Source of the DNA: an uncultured Bacteroidia bacterium
Lineage (GTDB): Bacteria; Bacteroidota; Bacteroidia; Bacteroidales; UBA932
Reading direction: 5' to 3'
Length of the DNA stretch: 64,000 bases
NCBI GenBank assembly: GCA_902801885.1
Contig: CADCJX010000007.1
Span: 1 to 64,000 of the forward strand
This document shows, piece by piece, positions 9,352 through 18,866 of the stretch. Within the stretch, counting starts at the first letter, position 1. Every line of letters starts with the position of its first letter. The translations under genes and the position numbers were made by a program. The notes below the pieces were generated by a model, which saw nothing but the letters and a program-made list of their open reading frames with translations, did not search any database and was not told the origin of the DNA.

Positions 9352-9359
9352 TACATTTG
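9352..9359 (+). promoter_or_regulatory. -7 box (TACATTTG) for rnhB
   Basis: TACATTTG fits TAnnTTTG and lies 19 nt before the rnhB ATG, in the 40-nt gap after the XRE gene. There is no clear -33 TTTG at standard spacing. Confidence 0.4.
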
Positions 9360-9378
9360 TGGCATAACGCAGGAAGGA

Positions 9379-9999
9379 ATGCCGCACGGACACAATCTAT
9401 TGCCATTCATGGAAGCCGGAAGACTTGAAGCCGGCTGCGACGAGGCTGGTCGCGGACCTCTCGCCGGTCCTGTCTACGCAGCGGCTGTCATCCTCCCGGA
9501 AGATTTCCACCATCCATTGCTCGATGACTCGAAACAGATGAGCGAGAAGGATCGCGACACACTCAGGCCGATCATCGAGAAGGAAGCCGTAGCCTGGGCA
9601 GTGGAAGCTGTCAGTCCTGAAGAAATAGACCAGCTGAACATTCTCTGGGCATCAGTCACGGGAATGCAGCGGGCTGTACTGAGGCTCAATCCGAGGCCGG
9701 ATTTCCTGCTGATTGACGGCAATAAGTTCAGGCCTTTCGAAGGCTATGGTTTTTCTTCCTACAAGACTGTCATCCACGGTGATGCAACCTATGCTTCAAT
9801 CGCTGCGGCATCCGTGCTGGCAAAGACCTGGAGGGATGAAAAGATGAAGGAACTGGCCAGGGAATTCCCCCAGTACGGATGGGAAAGGAACTTCGGCTAT
9901 CCTACGAAAGAGCATATTGCCGCAATCAAGGAACACGGCATGACGCCTTACCACAGGCGCTCTTTTCATCCCAAAGAGCTTGAACCTTCATTATTTTGA
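9379..9999 (+). CDS. rnhB: Ribonuclease HII
   Basis: A 206-residue enzyme that nicks the RNA strand of RNA-DNA hybrids and removes misinserted ribonucleotides. The catalytic acidic residues are in place: Asp21/Glu22 in GCDEAGRGPLAGPV, the Asp in FLLIDGNK, and the Asp-containing HGDATYASIAAASVLAK block typical of RNase HII. AGGAAGGA just before the ATG at 9379 supports this start. The Met at residue 11 is an alternative and keeps the whole fold. It appears to be a single gene with its own -7 box. Confidence 0.95.
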   Translation: MPHGHNLLPFMEAGRLEAGCDEAGRGPLAGPVYAAAVILPEDFHHPLLDDSKQMSEKDRDTLRPIIEKEAVAWAVEAVSPEEIDQLNILWASVTGMQRAVLRLNPRPDFLLIDGNKFRPFEGYGFSSYKTVIHGDATYASIAAASVLAKTWRDEKMKELAREFPQYGWERNFGYPTKEHIAAIKEHGMTPYHRRSFHPKELEPSLF

Positions 10000-10000
10000 T

Positions 10001-10008
10001 TATTTTTG
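10001..10008 (+). promoter_or_regulatory. -7 box (TATTTTTG) for the S46 peptidase
   Basis: TATTTTTG overlaps the very end of rnhB and its stop, 26 nt before the ATG at 10034. A partial -33 (CTTG, 9979-9982) lies 18 nt upstream. Confidence 0.42.
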
Positions 10009-10033
10009 TAAAAGAACATACAACGAACTGTTT

Positions 10034-12160
10034 ATGAAAAAAATTATTTGCTCAATTGCCGCCGCCATGTTGATAGCAACTGGCGCAATGGCTGACGAGG
10101 GTATGTGGCTTCTGCCACTCCTCCAAAAACTGAATGCTGGCGCAATCAAGGATCTTGGATGCAGGCTTACCCCTGAACAGATCTACAGCGTCAACCATAC
10201 CTCCCTTAAGGACGCCATCGTCAGCTTGGGTGGTTGCACTGCCGAGATGATTTCCGACCAAGGCCTAATGGTGACCAACCACCACTGCGGCTACGGCACT
10301 ATCCAGAGGCTTTCCTCAGACGAACACAACTATCTTGAGGACGGTTACTGGGCTATGACCCGCGACCAGGAACTCCCCGCTCCCGGGATGACGGCGACCT
10401 ACCTGATCAGCATGACAGACGTGACTGACCAGATAGAGAAGGCCAAGGATCCTGCAGCAGTCAGGGAAGCTCTCCAGAAGGCTGCCCAGGAAGACAATCC
10501 CAAGTGCAGGGTCCAGATTACTTCCTTCTACAACGAGAACGTCTGGTACCTGATCGTTTACAAGACCTACACCGACGTCCGCTTCGTAGGAGCTCCTCCG
10601 GCATCCGTCGGAAAGTTCGGAGGCGAGACCGACAACTGGATGTGGCCCCGTCACACCGGTGACTTCTCGATGTTCAGGGTCTATGCTGGTCCCGACAACG
10701 AGCCTGCAGCATATTCCCCTTCCAACAAGCCCTACGTCCCCGCACAGTCCCTCAAGATATCCCTCAGGGGTGTCAAGGAAGGAGACTATACCATGATCAT
10801 GGGATATCCTGGAAGCACCCAGAGGTTCCAGACAGAGGCCCAGCTCAAGGCCATGCTTGCCCGCCAGGCTGTCTCTATCGATGCCAGGACCCTCCGTCAG
10901 GATATCATGTGGAAATGGATGGAGAAGGATCCTTCAATCCGCCTGAAGTACGCAAACAAGTACGCCGGCAGCGCCAACGGTTGGAAGAAGTGGCAGGGTG
11001 AAAGGCTTGCCTTCAAGAATCTCGGCATCATCGAGAAAGAACAGCAGAAAGAGGCTGACTTCATGAAGTGGGTAGGAAAGAACAAGAAGCGCCAGGAGAA
11101 ATATGGTGACGCACTTGAGAAGATCAAGAAGGGTGTCGAGGCCAACACCACGGCCCTTGACATGCAGTTGATCGGAGAGACCGTGGCCAACATCGAGCTT
11201 CTCGGCTTCGCCAGCGGAGTACAGAACGGAGTCGCCATGGCTATCAGGAACGGACAGGATTCTGCTTCCGCCCTGAAGACCGCGATAGCTTCCCAGGCCA
11301 GGAGGTATCAGGACTACTATGAGCCCCTCGACCGCGAAGAAGCGGCAGCCCTTCTGAAATACTATCGTGAGAAGGCAAAACCTGAGTACTATCTCGACGC
11401 TCTATCAGGAGACTTCGCAAACCTCGACATCGACAAATATGTGAACAACCTCTACGACAACAGCATCTTCACATCTCCCGAAAAACTTGAAGCTGCAGTT
11501 GCAGAGAAAGGATTCAGCGCCGTCAAGAGCGACCCTGTAAACCAACTCATGAACGCCTTGCTGATGACTTACGCCAAGATGGGTCTCGGCGGCGGAATGG
11601 GTGGTCGCAGGCCCACAGGAGGCAATCCCGGAGCTAATGACATGAGGGAAGGTTCAAAGGCTTTCACCGCCGGCCTCCTCGAATGGCAGAAGGGCAAGGC
11701 TACCTATCCGGATGCCAACTCTACCATGAGACTCACCTACGGAACCGTGCTTCCTTATTCCCCGAAGGATGCCATCATGTACAACTACTACTCAACCCTC
11801 AAGGGTGTGATGGAGAAGGAAGATCCCAACAACTACGAGTTCAAGGTACCTGCCAAACTCAAGGCTCTCTATGAGGCCAAGGACTACGGACAGTACGCAA
11901 TGGCTGATGGCAACCTGCCTGTCAACTTCCTCACCAACAACGACATCACCGGAGGTAATTCCGGAAGCCCCGTCCTTGATGCTGACGGCTGCCTGATAGG
12001 TCTCGCCTTCGACGGCAACTGGGAGAGCATGTCCAGCGACGTGATGTTCGAACCCGACCTGCAGAGGTGTATCTGCGTTGACATCCGCTACGTCCTCTTC
12101 CTGATGGACAAGCTTGGTGGCGCAGGACATCTTCTCAGCGAAATGAATATCGTAAAGTAA
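10034..12160 (+). CDS. S46-family dipeptidyl peptidase, DPP7-like
   Basis: A 708-residue exported serine peptidase. I start at the ATG at 10034 because MKKIICSIAAAMLIATGAMA is a clean signal peptide; the frame extends 18 codons further but into rnhB. The catalytic His is in MVTNHHCGYG (residues 83/84), the Asp is in the DNWMWPRHTGDF region, and the nucleophile is Ser643 in GGNSGSP. Eighteen residues after the Ser is Gly661 (AFDGNW). In P. gingivalis enzymes Gly here marks DPP7 (hydrophobic P1) and Arg marks DPP11 (acidic P1), so DPP7-type specificity is predicted. It releases dipeptides from peptides in the periplasm. Its stop abuts the mrp ATG. Confidence 0.93.
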   Translation: MKKIICSIAAAMLIATGAMADEGMWLLPLLQKLNAGAIKDLGCRLTPEQIYSVNHTSLKDAIVSLGGCTAEMISDQGLMVTNHHCGYGTIQRLSSDEHNYLEDGYWAMTRDQELPAPGMTATYLISMTDVTDQIEKAKDPAAVREALQKAAQEDNPKCRVQITSFYNENVWYLIVYKTYTDVRFVGAPPASVGKFGGETDNWMWPRHTGDFSMFRVYAGPDNEPAAYSPSNKPYVPAQSLKISLRGVKEGDYTMIMGYPGSTQRFQTEAQLKAMLARQAVSIDARTLRQDIMWKWMEKDPSIRLKYANKYAGSANGWKKWQGERLAFKNLGIIEKEQQKEADFMKWVGKNKKRQEKYGDALEKIKKGVEANTTALDMQLIGETVANIELLGFASGVQNGVAMAIRNGQDSASALKTAIASQARRYQDYYEPLDREEAAALLKYYREKAKPEYYLDALSGDFANLDIDKYVNNLYDNSIFTSPEKLEAAVAEKGFSAVKSDPVNQLMNALLMTYAKMGLGGGMGGRRPTGGNPGANDMREGSKAFTAGLLEWQKGKATYPDANSTMRLTYGTVLPYSPKDAIMYNYYSTLKGVMEKEDPNNYEFKVPAKLKALYEAKDYGQYAMADGNLPVNFLTNNDITGGNSGSPVLDADGCLIGLAFDGNWESMSSDVMFEPDLQRCICVDIRYVLFLMDKLGGAGHLLSEMNIVK

Positions 12161-13225
12161 ATGAACGAAAAAGAAATCAAAACCTGGCTCCTGGAGGTGG
12201 TTCATCCCGCCAAAGGGAGCCAGAACATTGTAGAGCTTGGGATGGTGGATGCCGTCTCCCTCGAAGGAAACAAGGTCACTGTCACTCTCGCCTTTCCAAA
12301 GAAGCGTGACCCTCTAACTGAGTATCTAGTCGGAGCCACCAGGGCTACGATCATACGCTATGCCCCCGAAGGCACTGAGGTGGAGGTCAAGACAATAGTC
12401 AAGGAAGAAGCTCCGAAGAAAAAGCCCGGACTTGATCTCGGACTTGAGGAGGTCAACAATGTCCGTCACATCATCGGTATAGCATCCGGCAAAGGAGGGG
12501 TAGGCAAATCAACGGTTGCCGTCAACCTGGCCGTTGCACTTGCGCGCCTCGGTTACAAGGTCGGACTGGCCGACGCAGATGTCTACGGACCGTCTGTGCC
12601 ACTGATGACCGGTACAGAAAACGAGGTGCCCGCAGCCGAGGAATCAGACGAAGGCAAGGAGGTGATCCTGCCCATCGAGAAATACGGAGTGAAATGGATG
12701 TCCATAGGCTATTTCGCCGAGAGAGGACAGGCCCTGATCTGGAGAGGTCCCATGGCTTGCAACGCACTCAAACAGATGATCCTGCAAGTTCGTTGGGGAG
12801 TCCTGGACTTCCTGCTTATCGACATGCCCCCGGGCACCGGCGACATCCACATTTCATTGGTGAATGACATTCCGATGGAGGGTGCCTTGATTGTGACTAC
12901 CCCGCAGCCCGTCGCCCTCTCTGACGTGGAAAAAGGTGTCAACATGTTCCGCAATGAGAACATCAACCGAAGGATATTCGGTCTAGTGGAGAATATGGCA
13001 TGGTTCACTCCAGAGGAACTTCCGGAGAACAAATACTACATCTTCGGCAAGGACGGAGGACGCCAGATGGCCGAGAAATACGGAATTCCGCTTCTCGGTC
13101 AGATTCCGATAGTCCAGGGAATACGTGAAGGCGGGGACTCAGGTGAACCTGCAGCCCTGTCTACCAGACCTGATGCCCTGGCCTTCCTCGATCTCGCCCG
13201 CTCCCTCGCCGAAGCAGCAGGCTGA
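12161..13225 (+). CDS. Mrp/NBP35-family P-loop ATPase (Fe-S cluster carrier)
   Basis: A 354-residue protein with an N-terminal DUF59/MIP18-like domain (residues 1-85) and a ParA-like ATPase with deviant Walker A GKGGVGKST (110-118). The family (Mrp/ApbC) binds and hands over Fe-S clusters in the cytoplasm. The CxxC seen near the C terminus of many homologues is absent: the matching stretch reads ENMAWFTPEELPENKYYIFG, a form I associate with Bacteroidetes members. The ATG follows the S46 peptidase stop with no gap, so the two are co-transcribed although their roles do not obviously connect. Confidence 0.92.
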   Translation: MNEKEIKTWLLEVVHPAKGSQNIVELGMVDAVSLEGNKVTVTLAFPKKRDPLTEYLVGATRATIIRYAPEGTEVEVKTIVKEEAPKKKPGLDLGLEEVNNVRHIIGIASGKGGVGKSTVAVNLAVALARLGYKVGLADADVYGPSVPLMTGTENEVPAAEESDEGKEVILPIEKYGVKWMSIGYFAERGQALIWRGPMACNALKQMILQVRWGVLDFLLIDMPPGTGDIHISLVNDIPMEGALIVTTPQPVALSDVEKGVNMFRNENINRRIFGLVENMAWFTPEELPENKYYIFGKDGGRQMAEKYGIPLLGQIPIVQGIREGGDSGEPAALSTRPDALAFLDLARSLAEAAG

Positions 13226-13238
13226 TCATTCTGAAAGT

Positions 13239-14075
13239 TTATTTCCCCTTGGGGATGCGGATCTCGAATTCGGCGAAGACCGGATAATGATCCGAAATGT
13301 ATTTGGGGCCGAATTTCTTGCTGTCTACGACTTCAAAGGATTCGGCCTTTGCGTTGCGTACCAGGATGTGGTCAGGCCAGAGAGGGGAATTCCCCGGCTT
13401 CCCGAAACCGTTGAACGAAGCCCTTGTGTCAGGCTTTTTCAGCGAATAATTTGCATCCTTGACATAAGAGGTAAGTGGAGAGATAGCCCTGTCGGCAGCC
13501 GACATGCTGAAATCACCTCCGATAAAGATCACCGCATCGTCTCCGGCAATCTCCTTGACCTTGTCGGCCATGAGTTCCGAACTCCTTCTCAAAGAGGATT
13601 CGTCTTCATCGAACTGGGTGTTGAAGCAGAAGAAGATCACCCCCGACTTTTTGTAACGGAGCTTTACCCAGATCGCGTTGCGACTCTCGCTGAACAGGAA
13701 AGAACCATAGTCCAGCAGTTCGTACCTGTCAGCCCTGAACATGATGGGATTCTCGTTGTTGCGGACTTCAGGATCGACAATTCCGGGCTTCGAGCTCCGG
13801 TCCACCAGCATGTGCTTCTTGAATTCCTTCATCAGGTCCGCCTTGTGATAAGCAAAGGCTTCCTGGAGGAATATGATGTCAGGATCGTATTTCTTGATCG
13901 CCTTGAGACATCCTTTCTTGCGGGATGCCCAGCTGAAATCTCCGGATTCGTCGACCTCCTTTCCACGAAGGTTGAACGACATCACGCTGAGATCTTCGCT
14001 CTTTGCCCCTGCAGTGACACCGGACAAAACCAGCGTCACCATAGCAAGGGCACATAATAAAAAATTATTACTCAT
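13239..14075 (-). CDS. Exported endonuclease/exonuclease/phosphatase-fold protein with altered active site
   Basis: A 278-residue protein with a signal peptide (residues 1-23). Fold motifs are present: SFNLRG at the N-terminal strand, FLQEA with the metal-binding Glu, and SDHYP at the C terminus. Two catalytic blocks are changed: NTQFD instead of NTHLD and GDFSM instead of GDFN, so the usual His and Asn are lost. It may bind or cleave an unusual phosphodiester, or be inactive. It lies 18 nt after GH97 on the same strand, so the two probably form an operon. A second EEP-fold gene at 47550-48371 keeps the complete motif set. Confidence 0.82.
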   Translation of the reverse strand: MSNNFLLCALAMVTLVLSGVTAGAKSEDLSVMSFNLRGKEVDESGDFSWASRKKGCLKAIKKYDPDIIFLQEAFAYHKADLMKEFKKHMLVDRSSKPGIVDPEVRNNENPIMFRADRYELLDYGSFLFSESRNAIWVKLRYKKSGVIFFCFNTQFDEDESSLRRSSELMADKVKEIAGDDAVIFIGGDFSMSAADRAISPLTSYVKDANYSLKKPDTRASFNGFGKPGNSPLWPDHILVRNAKAESFEVVDSKKFGPKYISDHYPVFAEFEIRIPKGK

Positions 14076-14093
14076 AACCGTCTGTATTTGGCC

Positions 14094-16091
14094 TTATCGC
14101 GAAATCTTCGCTACCCAGCCACCGCCGGGGGCCATATGGATCTGAACTTTGCCGTCTATGGGCAGATCCATAGCAGTCTTCTTGTAGTCCTGGGCGGCCC
14201 TGTGAGCGTTGATGCCATCCTGGAAGACAGTCATCTTTCCGCTTCCTATGAAGCCAAGGTCGAGGACGAGGTCACGCTCTTTCCAGTCCGTCAGTGCACC
14301 AACGTACCAGTCGTTTCCCTTGCGACGGGCTATGGCCACATATTCACCGATCTTGCCGCAGACAGGGACGGTTTCATCCCAGGAAGTGGGGAAGGCGGCG
14401 ATGAAATCGGTACACTCAGGTTCCGCCATGTAATTGGACGGAGAGTCGCAGAGCATTGTCAGGGGAGCTTCGAAAATCGCATATTCAGCGAGCTGGCGGC
14501 AGCGGGTACCCTGACTCATAGGGGAAGAATTGTTGGAATAAGCATTGCCCTTGGTGCAGTTGACCATTGCGCCCTGGGTGTAGTCCATCCTTCCGGCGGC
14601 CATCCTCACGAAGGGTATGATCACGTCGTAGGTGACCTGGTCATATTCCTTTGCGCCCCATTTCATCTGCTCGAGACCTGCCACACCCTCATAGTTGATG
14701 ATGTTGGGGTAGGTCCTTTCGAGACCCGAAGGTTTGAAGGCTCCGTGGAAGTCCACGAGCATGTGGTACTTGGCGGCAGTCGCAGCGACCTTCTCGTAGA
14801 ACTGCATGACCATCTGGTCGTCACGGTCCATGAAATCCACCTTGAAGCCTTTGATGCCCATTGCGGAATAGTGCTTGAAAACACCTTCGATGTCCTTGTC
14901 GACAGCTTTATAACCAGCCCAGAGGATCAGGTCCACATTCTTGGACCTGGCGTAGGATACAAGTTCCTCAAGGTCGATCTCCGGTACGATCTGGAAGAGG
15001 TCGGCCTTCTTGTTGACGGCCCAGCCCTCATCCAGGATGACATATTCAATGCCGTGCTTGGATGCGAAATCGATGTAGTACTTGTATGTCTCGTTGTTGA
15101 TTCCGGACTTGAAGTCCACTCCGTAGAGGTTCCAGTCGTTCCACCAGTCCCAGGCTACCTTGCCGGGCTTGATCCAGCTCCAGTCGGCGCTCTTGTCGGC
15201 AGGAGTACCGAGCAGCCAGGTAAGGTCTGAATTTGTGAGGTCCTTCTCATCTTCAAAGATTCCGACTATCCTCCAGGGAAAACTCCTCGGAGCTGCTGAA
15301 ACCTTCGCGATGTAGTTCTCACGAGTCTTCACGATACCCTGGAGATTGTTGTGGCCGCCCTGCTCGATGTCCTTCGGGTAAGGAGCATTGACTCCGCGAA
15401 GATTGCTTCCACCCTGGCCGTTGAGATAGAGGCCTGGATAATCCCTGAGGTCGGATTCGGTGACCATGACCTTCACCCCGTCGAAAGCATCGACCACCAA
15501 AGGGAGGAAGGCGAGACGCTCAGGATTCCACTGTGAGAGGGGGATGTGCTGGTAGTAGTTCTCGAAGGAATTCTTGAACTGCTGCTCGAAAGTCTTGCCG
15601 TCCCTCACATAGGGAACCCATGCAGTCCAGTCCTTTGGAAAGTTCAATTCAACCTTCTCAGACTCAATCATATAATCAGTCTTCCTGGCTTTTGAAAGGA
15701 ACCTGTAGGCAACGGCGTTGTCATAGGCCCTGAATTCGACCAGGCAATCCTTGAAAGTCAAGACCAGGGCGTTGTAGACGTCTTTCACGGTGGCTTTCTT
15801 GTAGGCTACTGCCGGTATTGTCTCGTTATTCTTGAAAGTCAAGGACTTCGTTACCTTGCCGGAACCGAAGACAGTACCGTCACCGAGTGTCATTGAGATC
15901 TCGGAAGGAGCGAGGACGACCTTCCCGTCGAAAGTGACTGAATATGTCACCTTGCCGGAAGCACTGACCTCTGCCTTGATCCTTCCGTCCGGAGAAACAA
16001 GTGTCCAGGTCTTCGCTGCAGCACCGGCAGCAAATGGCAGGATACAAGCCAGTAATAGGGTACTAAAGAAACGATTGAAAGTCTTATTCAT
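14094..16091 (-). CDS. Glycoside hydrolase family 97, predicted retaining alpha-galactosidase type
   Basis: A 665-residue exported enzyme (signal peptide to about residue 25). It has an N-terminal beta-sandwich, a (beta/alpha)8 barrel from about residue 290 (GKVAWDWWNDWNLYGVDF) and a small C-terminal beta domain, the standard GH97 layout. Asp419 in GFKVDFMDR aligns with the nucleophile of the retaining branch (Asp415 in the B. thetaiotaomicron alpha-galactosidase). The inverting SusB-type glucosidases lack it. Glu468 and Glu474 in NYEGVAGLEQ are the acid/base candidates. It acts in the periplasm on alpha-linked oligosaccharides. It is the upstream gene of a pair with an EEP-fold protein and has no SusC/SusD next to it. 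Confidence 0.92.
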   Translation of the reverse strand: MNKTFNRFFSTLLLACILPFAAGAAAKTWTLVSPDGRIKAEVSASGKVTYSVTFDGKVVLAPSEISMTLGDGTVFGSGKVTKSLTFKNNETIPAVAYKKATVKDVYNALVLTFKDCLVEFRAYDNAVAYRFLSKARKTDYMIESEKVELNFPKDWTAWVPYVRDGKTFEQQFKNSFENYYQHIPLSQWNPERLAFLPLVVDAFDGVKVMVTESDLRDYPGLYLNGQGGSNLRGVNAPYPKDIEQGGHNNLQGIVKTRENYIAKVSAAPRSFPWRIVGIFEDEKDLTNSDLTWLLGTPADKSADWSWIKPGKVAWDWWNDWNLYGVDFKSGINNETYKYYIDFASKHGIEYVILDEGWAVNKKADLFQIVPEIDLEELVSYARSKNVDLILWAGYKAVDKDIEGVFKHYSAMGIKGFKVDFMDRDDQMVMQFYEKVAATAAKYHMLVDFHGAFKPSGLERTYPNIINYEGVAGLEQMKWGAKEYDQVTYDVIIPFVRMAAGRMDYTQGAMVNCTKGNAYSNNSSPMSQGTRCRQLAEYAIFEAPLTMLCDSPSNYMAEPECTDFIAAFPTSWDETVPVCGKIGEYVAIARRKGNDWYVGALTDWKERDLVLDLGFIGSGKMTVFQDGINAHRAAQDYKKTAMDLPIDGKVQIHMAPGGGWVAKISR

Positions 16092-16155
16092 GGTATGTGG
16101 TTTTATTTACGTTTTGTTGGCAGATGTAAAAATAATCATTTCTGATAAAAATGCG

Positions 16156-16163
16156 TAAATTTG
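16156..16163 (+). promoter_or_regulatory. -7 box (TAAATTTG) for mutS
   Basis: TAAATTTG lies 24 nt before the mutS ATG in the 96-bp spacer divergent from GH97. No standard -33 box is seen. Confidence 0.42.
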
Positions 16164-16187
16164 CTTTTATAAAAATAATGTCAATAG

Positions 16188-18833
16188 ATGGCGAAAGGCA
16201 AGGCTCCAGAAGACACTCCGCTGATCAAGCAGTTTTTTTCCGTGAAGGCTCAGCACCCTGAAGCGGTGCTCCTTTACAGAGTCGGGGATTTCTACGAATC
16301 CTATTCCGACGACGCCGTGCTTGTCAGCAAGGTCCTTGGTATCATCCAGACACGCAAGTCCAACGGAGACAAGGGCTATGTCGAGATGGCCGGATTTCCC
16401 CACCACGCCCTGGACACCTATCTTCCGAAACTCGTCCGGGCCGGTTACAAGGTAGCCGTGTGCGACCAGCTGGAAGATCCGAAATTCGCCAAAAAACTCG
16501 TCAAGCGCGGGGTGACCGAACTCGTGACCCCTGGAATAGCCTTCAACGAACAGCTCCTGGACGGTAAGGAGAACAACTTCCTAGCAGGCCTGACCTTCGA
16601 CAAGGAAGAATGTGGAGCCGCCTTCCTGGATGTCTCTACCGGTTCTTTCCAAGTGGCACAGGGTTCGCTGGACTACATAGGCACCCTCCTTGCTTCCCTG
16701 AACCCGAAGGAAATAGTGGTGCAGAGAGGCTACGAAAAAGGTGTGCGGCAGAGATACGGGGATAATCTCTACATCTCCTCGGTAGAAGAATGGGCTTTTG
16801 TCCATGAAGCGGCCGTCGAAAGGCTCAAGAAGCAATTCGGTGTCGACTCGCTCAAGGGGTTCGGAGTGGACCGTTACCCTCTGGGAATATGCTCGGCCGG
16901 GGCCTTGATGGTCTATCTGGAGCAGACCCAGCACTCAGGACTCGGGAACATCTGTTCTATCTCCAGGATCGACGGCGACAAGTTCGTCTGGATGGACAAG
17001 TTCACCATGAGGAATCTGGAGATTTTCAATTCAGCTGCCGGAGGAGAAGGCGTCAGCCTTGTGAGCGTCATAGACAAATGCTCTTCTCCCATGGGCTCCC
17101 GCTTGCTACGAAGCTGGCTGGCCATGCCGGTAATGGACATCCGCGAACTCGACAGCCGTTACGACGTGGTCCAGCATTTTGTAGGAGCTGACGAGGACCT
17201 CAAGAGCATCAGGGACTATCTCGGCGGCATCGGAGACCTTGAGAGGATCATCTCAAGGGCAGCCACCGGAAAGATAGTCCCGAGGGAAGTGATGCAGCTC
17301 GGCCGAGGGCTCAAGATGATGGAGCCGGTTGCAGGACTCTGCAAAGGAAAGGGTGTAGAAGCCCTTGACAAACTTGCCGGAGGCATGAAGGATTGCTCCA
17401 AGCTTCTGGACTTGATAGCCGGTACGATGGATCCTGAACCTGCAGCCGCCATAGGCAAAGGCCCGGTGATCGGAAAGGGTGTGGATGCCGAACTGGACGA
17501 ACTCCGCGACATCTCTTCCGGTGGCAAGGACTACCTACTGAAACTCCAGCAGAGCGAAGCGGAACGAACCGGGATATCCTCCCTGAAGATAAGTTACAAC
17601 AATGTCTTCGGGTACTATATCGAGGTCCGCAACACCTTCAAGGACCTTGTCCCTCCGGAATGGATCCGAAAGCAGACCCTCGTAAACGCCGAGAGATACA
17701 TAACGGCGGAACTGAAGGAATATGAAGAGAAAATACTGAGCGCCGAAGACCGCATCTACGCTATCGAAACCAGGATCTACGCCGATCTGGTGGCCCAGAT
17801 CCAGAAGAACATCCCGGCCATCCAGGCCAACTGCCGGATCATCGCAAGGCTGGATGTCCTGGCCGGCTTCGCCGCCCTCGCCGTGTCGAACAAGTACTGC
17901 AGGCCGGAAGTCACCAAGGACAAGGTCCTGGACATCAAGGGCGGACGTCACCCGGTGATCGAGACCCTCATGCCTCCGGGAGAGGAATACGTTCCCAATG
18001 ACGTCATCCTTGACGATAAGAAGCAGCAGATCATCATCCTGACCGGACCGAACATGGCAGGAAAGTCCGCCCTCCTGAGGCAGACCGCCCTGATCGTCCT
18101 GCTCGCACAGATCGGCTCATTCGTTCCGGCAGAAATTGCAAGGATAGGTTACTTTGACAAATTATTCACCCGTGTAGGAGCCTCGGACAACATTTCCCGT
18201 GGCGAATCCACCTTCATGGTGGAAATGCTGGAGACTTCGATGATCCTGCACAACCTTTCGGCAAGGTCGCTCGTCCTGCTCGACGAGATCGGCCGCGGCA
18301 CCTCGACCTACGACGGAATGTCTATCGCCCGCGCCATCGTTGAATATATCCACGAATACGGCCACGGAGCCAAGACTCTCTTCGCCACCCACTACCATGA
18401 ACTCAACGACCTCGAGGAGATGTACCCGCGGGTCAGGAATTTCCATATCGCAGTGAAGGAAGTTGGCACCCAGGTCATCTTCCTGCGCAAGATGCGTGAA
18501 GGTGGCACGGCCCACAGCTTCGGAATCCATGTGGCCAGGATGGCCGGGATGCCCAAGGAGGTAATCCAGAGTGCTGAAAACACGTTGAAAGCCCTGGAAA
18601 TGAATGATTCGCAGCATCTTGTCAGCGCCCGGAAGGGCCAGATCAAGAAACCTGTCCAGACCAAGGCCGGCACCCTGGAAAGCGACGGATCGCTCCAGCT
18701 TTCCTTCTTCCAGCTGGATGACCCCACCCTGGAATCCATGCGCGACAAACTTGCAGGAGCTGACCTCAACAACATGACACCCTTGCAAGCCTTCGACCTC
18801 CTGCGGTCCATGAAGGACGAACTGGGGGTATAA
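16188..18833 (+). CDS. mutS: DNA mismatch repair protein MutS
   Basis: An 881-residue MutS of standard length. The mismatch-reading Phe-x-Glu is at F35-Y36-E37 (GDFYESY). The core and clamp domains follow, then the ABC ATPase with Walker A GPNMAGKSALLRQ near residues 620-632 (Ala instead of the second Gly, a variant I associate with Bacteroidetes), Walker B VLLDEIGRGTSTYDG, and the ATHYHEL switch. The C-terminal tail ends with a helical segment (TPLQAFDLLRSMKDEL) typical of the tetramer region. It binds mispaired bases and starts methyl-independent repair with MutL, which is not in the window. A glycosyltransferase gene starts 33 nt downstream. Confidence 0.98.
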   Translation: MAKGKAPEDTPLIKQFFSVKAQHPEAVLLYRVGDFYESYSDDAVLVSKVLGIIQTRKSNGDKGYVEMAGFPHHALDTYLPKLVRAGYKVAVCDQLEDPKFAKKLVKRGVTELVTPGIAFNEQLLDGKENNFLAGLTFDKEECGAAFLDVSTGSFQVAQGSLDYIGTLLASLNPKEIVVQRGYEKGVRQRYGDNLYISSVEEWAFVHEAAVERLKKQFGVDSLKGFGVDRYPLGICSAGALMVYLEQTQHSGLGNICSISRIDGDKFVWMDKFTMRNLEIFNSAAGGEGVSLVSVIDKCSSPMGSRLLRSWLAMPVMDIRELDSRYDVVQHFVGADEDLKSIRDYLGGIGDLERIISRAATGKIVPREVMQLGRGLKMMEPVAGLCKGKGVEALDKLAGGMKDCSKLLDLIAGTMDPEPAAAIGKGPVIGKGVDAELDELRDISSGGKDYLLKLQQSEAERTGISSLKISYNNVFGYYIEVRNTFKDLVPPEWIRKQTLVNAERYITAELKEYEEKILSAEDRIYAIETRIYADLVAQIQKNIPAIQANCRIIARLDVLAGFAALAVSNKYCRPEVTKDKVLDIKGGRHPVIETLMPPGEEYVPNDVILDDKKQQIIILTGPNMAGKSALLRQTALIVLLAQIGSFVPAEIARIGYFDKLFTRVGASDNISRGESTFMVEMLETSMILHNLSARSLVLLDEIGRGTSTYDGMSIARAIVEYIHEYGHGAKTLFATHYHELNDLEEMYPRVRNFHIAVKEVGTQVIFLRKMREGGTAHSFGIHVARMAGMPKEVIQSAENTLKALEMNDSQHLVSARKGQIKKPVQTKAGTLESDGSLQLSFFQLDDPTLESMRDKLAGADLNNMTPLQAFDLLRSMKDELGV

Positions 18834-18866
18834 TCTTTGTTAATCAATGAATAAGATATCTTTCCG

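Noticed and set aside
14088-15230. Long plus-strand open frame opposite GH97
   Set aside because: It lies wholly antisense to a well-supported GH97 gene, has no recognisable motif, and reflects codon bias of the real gene.
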